DNA of 32,748 nt from an uncultured Pseudoflavonifractor sp. (GTDB taxonomy: Bacteria > Bacillota > Clostridia > Oscillospirales > Oscillospiraceae). Below are positions 29,634 through 32,748 of the stretch, one piece after another (the first letter of the stretch is position 1; each line of letters opens with the position of its first letter). The stretch spans positions 1 to 32,748 of the forward strand of contig CANSYW010000021.1 of the NCBI GenBank assembly GCA_947651395.1, in the 5' to 3' direction. The translations under genes were made by a program, and so were the position numbers. Under the pieces are notes generated by a model that was given only the letters and a program-made list of their open reading frames with translations, was not told where the DNA came from and ran no database searches.

Positions 29634-30833
29634 TTACTGGACGGTGATGACCGCGGCTTCCTTCATGCACTGCTCGGACAGCTCCTGGCCGATGCCGGGC
29701 AGCTCGGGCACGTCATAGCTGCCGTTCACAGGCTGATGGTCGTACTTGCACAGCGCCCGGATCTCCGGCTTCAGGCCACCCTCGTGAACCTCGTGGATGA
29801 CGAAGTTGGGGATGGCGGCCTCCAGCTGAAGGGCGGCGGCGGTAGAGATCGGGCCGCCGCAGGCATGGATCTGGACGCCGGCGTCGTAGATGTTGGCCAG
29901 GTCGCAGATCTTCTTGCCCTCGGTCAGGCCGCCGGTAACGCACAGGTCGGGCTGGACCACCTGGACGGCGCCGGCCTCCAGGAAGGGCAGGAAGGCCCAA
30001 CGGGTAGCCATGCGCTCGCCGGTGGCAATGGGCATATTCAGCTTATCCCGAACCTGCCGCATGCACTGGACGTTGGTGGGATCGGTGGCCTCCTCCAGAT
30101 AGAAAATGCCCAGCTCCTCCAACCGCTGACCCAACTGAATGGAGGTGTTCATGTCGGAGAAGGCGTGAAGCTCGATGATAATATCCAGGTTGGGATCCAC
30201 ATCCCGCATGGCCTTTACCCGGTCATAGGCGACCCGCAGCACCTCGGGGGAGAGGGAGCCCCGGGTGCGCCAGGTGGGATCGGGGCGGGGCTCACGGGCA
30301 TAGACGCCGTTGGGCTTGACACACATGGGATCCACCTTGATGCAGCTATAGCCTTCAGCCAGGGCGTTTTCCGTGGCCTTGGCGTAATCCTTGGGGTCGG
30401 AGATGTTGCGGTGCTCCTTGCCCCAGTCAAACTGGAGCTGGCTGGCGTAGGCCCGGATCTTGGAGTTGGTCTTGCCGCCCAGCAGCTTGTAGCAGGGGAC
30501 GCCCAGGGCCTTGCCCTTGATGTCCCAGGTGGCGATATCCAGAGCGCTGACCGCCCCCTGGAATACTACGCCGCCGCAGTCGCGGCCCTGGCCCCAGAAG
30601 GTGTTGCGCTTGTACATCTCCCACAGGGCCTCGTTGTCCATGGGATCCCAGCCGATCATCAGCTTGGCCAGATCCCGGACTTGGCCGATGCCGCCATACT
30701 TACTCTTGCCGTATGCGAAGCCCACCTCGCCGAAGCCGGAGATGCCCTCGTCGGTGTTCACACGGACAAAAATGGGGTCAAGAAGGGGGTTGCCCGTAGA
30801 ACATTCAAAAATATCGACACTGGTTACTTTCAT
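29634..30833 (-). CDS. Enolase-superfamily sugar-acid dehydratase (mandelate racemase/muconate lactonizing family)
   Basis: From ATG 30833 (AAAGGAGT upstream) the protein has 399 residues; the frame continues 16 codons upstream into the dctM gap without a ribosome site. The N-terminal lid domain covers about 1-125 and the barrel the rest. Metal ligands are expected at Glu221 (IIIELHAFSD), Glu247 (FYLEEATDP) and Glu273 (TGERMATR). His223 and His323 (VQIHACGG) are placed as the catalytic histidines are in D-galactonate and related acid-sugar dehydratases. The second-strand motif is KVD rather than KxK. The likely reaction is dehydration of an aldonic or aldaric acid to a 2-keto-3-deoxy acid. 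A TRAP transporter encoded upstream probably imports it. The exact sugar acid is not predictable. Confidence 0.85.
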   Translation of the reverse strand: MKVTSVDIFECSTGNPLLDPIFVRVNTDEGISGFGEVGFAYGKSKYGGIGQVRDLAKLMIGWDPMDNEALWEMYKRNTFWGQGRDCGGVVFQGAVSALDIATWDIKGKALGVPCYKLLGGKTNSKIRAYASQLQFDWGKEHRNISDPKDYAKATENALAEGYSCIKVDPMCVKPNGVYAREPRPDPTWRTRGSLSPEVLRVAYDRVKAMRDVDPNLDIIIELHAFSDMNTSIQLGQRLEELGIFYLEEATDPTNVQCMRQVRDKLNMPIATGERMATRWAFLPFLEAGAVQVVQPDLCVTGGLTEGKKICDLANIYDAGVQIHACGGPISTAAALQLEAAIPNFVIHEVHEGGLKPEIRALCKYDHQPVNGSYDVPELPGIGQELSEQCMKEAAVITVQ

Positions 30834-30858
30834 TGGGAAAACGACTCCTTTGCTAACG

Positions 30859-32139
30859 TTACTTAAACAGATGCAGGACACCCATAGAGATGCCGGGGAT
30901 ATAGGCGACCATAATCATGGCAATGAACAGCATGATGATGAAGGGGACTGCTTTCTTCACAATGTCCAGCATACCAAGGCCCGTCATGGAGGTAGCCACG
31001 AAGAGGTTGGCCGCCACAGGCGGGGTGACAAAGGCGATGGCCAGGGACAGATCCATGACCAGGCCGAATTGGATGGGATCCATGCCCAGAGATTGGACGA
31101 TGGGCAAAAGGATGGGGGCAAAGATGACGATGGCCGGCGTGGTCTGGACGAACATACCCACGATGAACAGCAGGATGAAAATGGGGATCATGACCACGAT
31201 CAGGCTGTTGGACATGCCCAGGAAGAACTCCTGGATGGCGGCGGTCACGCCCATCATGGAGAACACGGCGCCCAGGCTGGCGGCGGGGGCGAAGACGAAC
31301 ATCATGCCGCCGATAAAGGGCACGTTGTCCTTGTACATCTTCCAAAGCTCGGTAAAGGACAGCTCCCGGTACACGAACTTACCGATGACGATGCCGTAGA
31401 CCGTGGCCACCACGCCGGCCTCGGTGGCGGTAAAGACGCCGGAGTAGATGCCGCCCAGGATGATGACGGGCATCAGCATGGCCCACTTGGCGTTCCACAG
31501 CTCCTTGAGGGCGTTGCCGATGGAGAACTTTACGTCGGTGCCGGTGTAGCCGTGCTTTTTGGAGTAGAAGTAGTTGACGATCATCAGCAGAGCGCCTACC
31601 AGGATGGCGGGGCCCCAGCCGGCCATGAACAGGTCGCTGATGGAGACGTCATTGGTGATGCCGTAAACCACCAGGGGATAGCTGGGAGGCACAATGACGC
31701 CCAGGCCGCCGGCCACCGCGCACAGGGCGGTGGCATAGTACTTATCGTAGCCGGCCCGGATCATCTGGGGGATCATGATACCGCCGATGGCCGCCACGGT
31801 GGCGGGGGAGGAGCCGGAGATGGCGCCGAAGAACATACAGGCAAGGATGGACACCATGCCCAGACCGCCGGTGGTGTTACCCAGCAGAGAGTTGGCAAAG
31901 CTGACGATCCGCTTGGAAATGCCGCCCTTTTCCATGATGGAGCCGGAAATGATGAAGAAGGGCAGGGCCAGCAGGGTAAAGTTGCCCACGCCGGTGTACA
32001 TGGCCTGGGTGATAAAGGTCATGCTGGTGACGGGATCGACAAAGAGCAGCAGGATCATGGAGCCGGCCAGCGCGATGCCGATGGGAACGCCGATGAGCAG
32101 CATCAGGAACATGGAGCCAAACATGATGGCATAAGGCAT
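30859..32139 (-). CDS. dctM: TRAP transporter large permease DctM
   Basis: The 426-residue protein has about twelve hydrophobic segments and the DctM family landmarks: LLALPFFIISGSIMEKGGISKRIV near 55, FGAISGSSPATVAAIGGIMIP near 104 (the substrate/sodium region) and VTPPVAANLFVATSM near 372. TRAP transporters use a sodium gradient to import organic acids delivered by a binding protein. dctQ precedes it by 2 bases and the dehydratase follows after 25 bases, forming one operon. The third component, the DctP binding protein, is not in the window and probably lies beyond the right edge. Confidence 0.95.
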   Translation of the reverse strand: MPYAIMFGSMFLMLLIGVPIGIALAGSMILLLFVDPVTSMTFITQAMYTGVGNFTLLALPFFIISGSIMEKGGISKRIVSFANSLLGNTTGGLGMVSILACMFFGAISGSSPATVAAIGGIMIPQMIRAGYDKYYATALCAVAGGLGVIVPPSYPLVVYGITNDVSISDLFMAGWGPAILVGALLMIVNYFYSKKHGYTGTDVKFSIGNALKELWNAKWAMLMPVIILGGIYSGVFTATEAGVVATVYGIVIGKFVYRELSFTELWKMYKDNVPFIGGMMFVFAPAASLGAVFSMMGVTAAIQEFFLGMSNSLIVVMIPIFILLFIVGMFVQTTPAIVIFAPILLPIVQSLGMDPIQFGLVMDLSLAIAFVTPPVAANLFVATSMTGLGMLDIVKKAVPFIIMLFIAMIMVAYIPGISMGVLHLFK

Positions 32140-32141
32140 GA

Positions 32142-32701
32142 TCAGTTCCCTCCTTCCACTTTCTTAGCCTTCTGGGCCTGGAGCGCAGCGGCTTCACTTT
32201 CCAGAGCGGCCATATCAATGGTGGGCTTGGACACGCCCAGATCCTCTTCCTTTTCCTTCGCCAGGCGGATGATCTCCTGGACCAGCCGGACACAGGTCAG
32301 GGCAAAGGTGAGGGGCAGCATGCCGTAAGCCACAGCGTTGGGGAACTTGAGCAGAGGCGTAGCGGCGCCGCGGGAGGCGTAGTTCTGCACCATCTTCATC
32401 AGGGGGAAGATCAGATAGATCAAAAAGGCGATGAAAATAATGTTGGAGATGATAAGCAGCACTTTTTTCACCTTAAAGGGCATGGCCTCCACAAAGGCGT
32501 CGATGCGCAGATGCTTCCGGCGCAGAACGGCGGAGCACACGCCCAGATAGACCATCCACACAAAGAAGATGGTGGCGATCTCCTCCGTCCAGGTAAAGGA
32601 ACGGTGGAGCAGGTACCGGGTGACCACCTGGATAAACAGCAGGACGGTCATGGCGATAAAGATGATGGCGCCAAAGTAGATCTCAAACTCGTTCAGAAAT
32701 T
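32142..32701 (-). CDS. dctQ: TRAP transporter small permease DctQ (5' end missing)
   Basis: The frame gives FIQVVTRYLLHRSFTWTEEIA near the start, the DctQ signature, with four hydrophobic segments, and a C-terminal charged tail (about 60 residues, alanine/lysine-rich). The first ATG inside is at 32651, but the frame stays open upstream as FLNEFEIYFGAIIFIA to position 32699, which matches the first membrane segment of DctQ. The true start therefore lies outside the window. The sequence is cut at 32701 by adapter-like sequence. DctQ is the small membrane subunit pairing with DctM. Confidence 0.92.
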
Positions 32702-32748
32702 AGATCGGAAGAGCACACGTCTGAACTCCAGTCACCGCTCATTATCTC
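32702..32748 (+). other. Illumina adapter and index sequence (contaminant)
   Basis: From 32702 the 34 bases beginning AGATCGGAAGAGCACACGTC and ending CCAGTCAC are the TruSeq read-1 adapter. CGCTCATT (32736-32743) sits at the i7 index position, and ATCTC continues the adapter. It is not genomic and should be trimmed. Confidence 0.98.

Noticed and set aside
1-32748. CRISPR array, tRNA, rRNA, insertion sequence or phage genes
   Set aside because: No regularly spaced repeats, cloverleaf, transposase or structural phage gene was recognised in the window.

Overview
The window is about 32.7 kb of high-GC, densely packed bacterial DNA from a Gram-positive anaerobe. The most likely source is a gut Clostridia of the Oscillospiraceae (Flavonifractor/Lawsonibacter/Intestinimonas-like) group. 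This assignment is inferred from AGGAGG ribosome binding sites, sigma-A type promoters, lipoprotein signal peptides, a spoVB-mazG-HU-rqcP block and short GC-rich palindromic repeats; no rRNA gene is present to confirm it. The last 47 bases (32702-32748) are not biological: they read as an Illumina adapter plus an index, so the right edge of the contig is an assembly artefact that cuts through a TRAP transporter gene.

Layout. Positions 1-458 hold a cluster of palindromic repeats and no gene. Positions 459-2115 are an AT-richer accessory patch on the minus strand with three small XRE-type regulators and a Fic-domain AMP-transferase, followed by an unknown plus-strand protein (2253-2759). Next come a flavin-dependent extracellular reductase (2975-4840) and a frameshifted, shortened relative (5008-5291). 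Positions 5352-10815 (minus) look like one long transcription unit: purine nucleoside phosphorylase, MTA/SAH deaminase, SpoVB-like flippase, MazG, HU and RqcP. A lipoprotein with copper-amine-oxidase-type N-terminal repeats follows (11034-12539).

Positions 12575-16802 are a methionine import operon: metN, metI, metQ and an M20-family amidohydrolase. It is preceded by a 30-codon leader ORF with ten methionine codons and by mutually exclusive RNA hairpins that end in an intrinsic terminator. This looks like ribosome-mediated transcription attenuation responding to methionine, and it is the most unusual element in the window. No SAM riboswitch or T-box was recognised there.

Positions 16905-17105 hold a truncated membrane-protein gene with its upstream operator-like site intact. 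Then come a CcdA/thioredoxin pair (17069-18349, minus), rpsI and rplM with a perfect consensus promoter (18430-19389, minus) and a TtcA-type tRNA thiolase (19502-20272). Positions 20542-29560 are an eight-gene operon: oligopeptide-binding lipoprotein, beta-lactamase-fold serine hydrolase, DppBCDF-type transporter, N-acyl-D-amino-acid deacylase and a PLP-dependent racemase. Together these suggest uptake and breakdown of D-amino-acid-containing peptides. The window ends with an enolase-superfamily sugar-acid dehydratase and the DctM and DctQ subunits of a TRAP transporter (29634-32701, minus).
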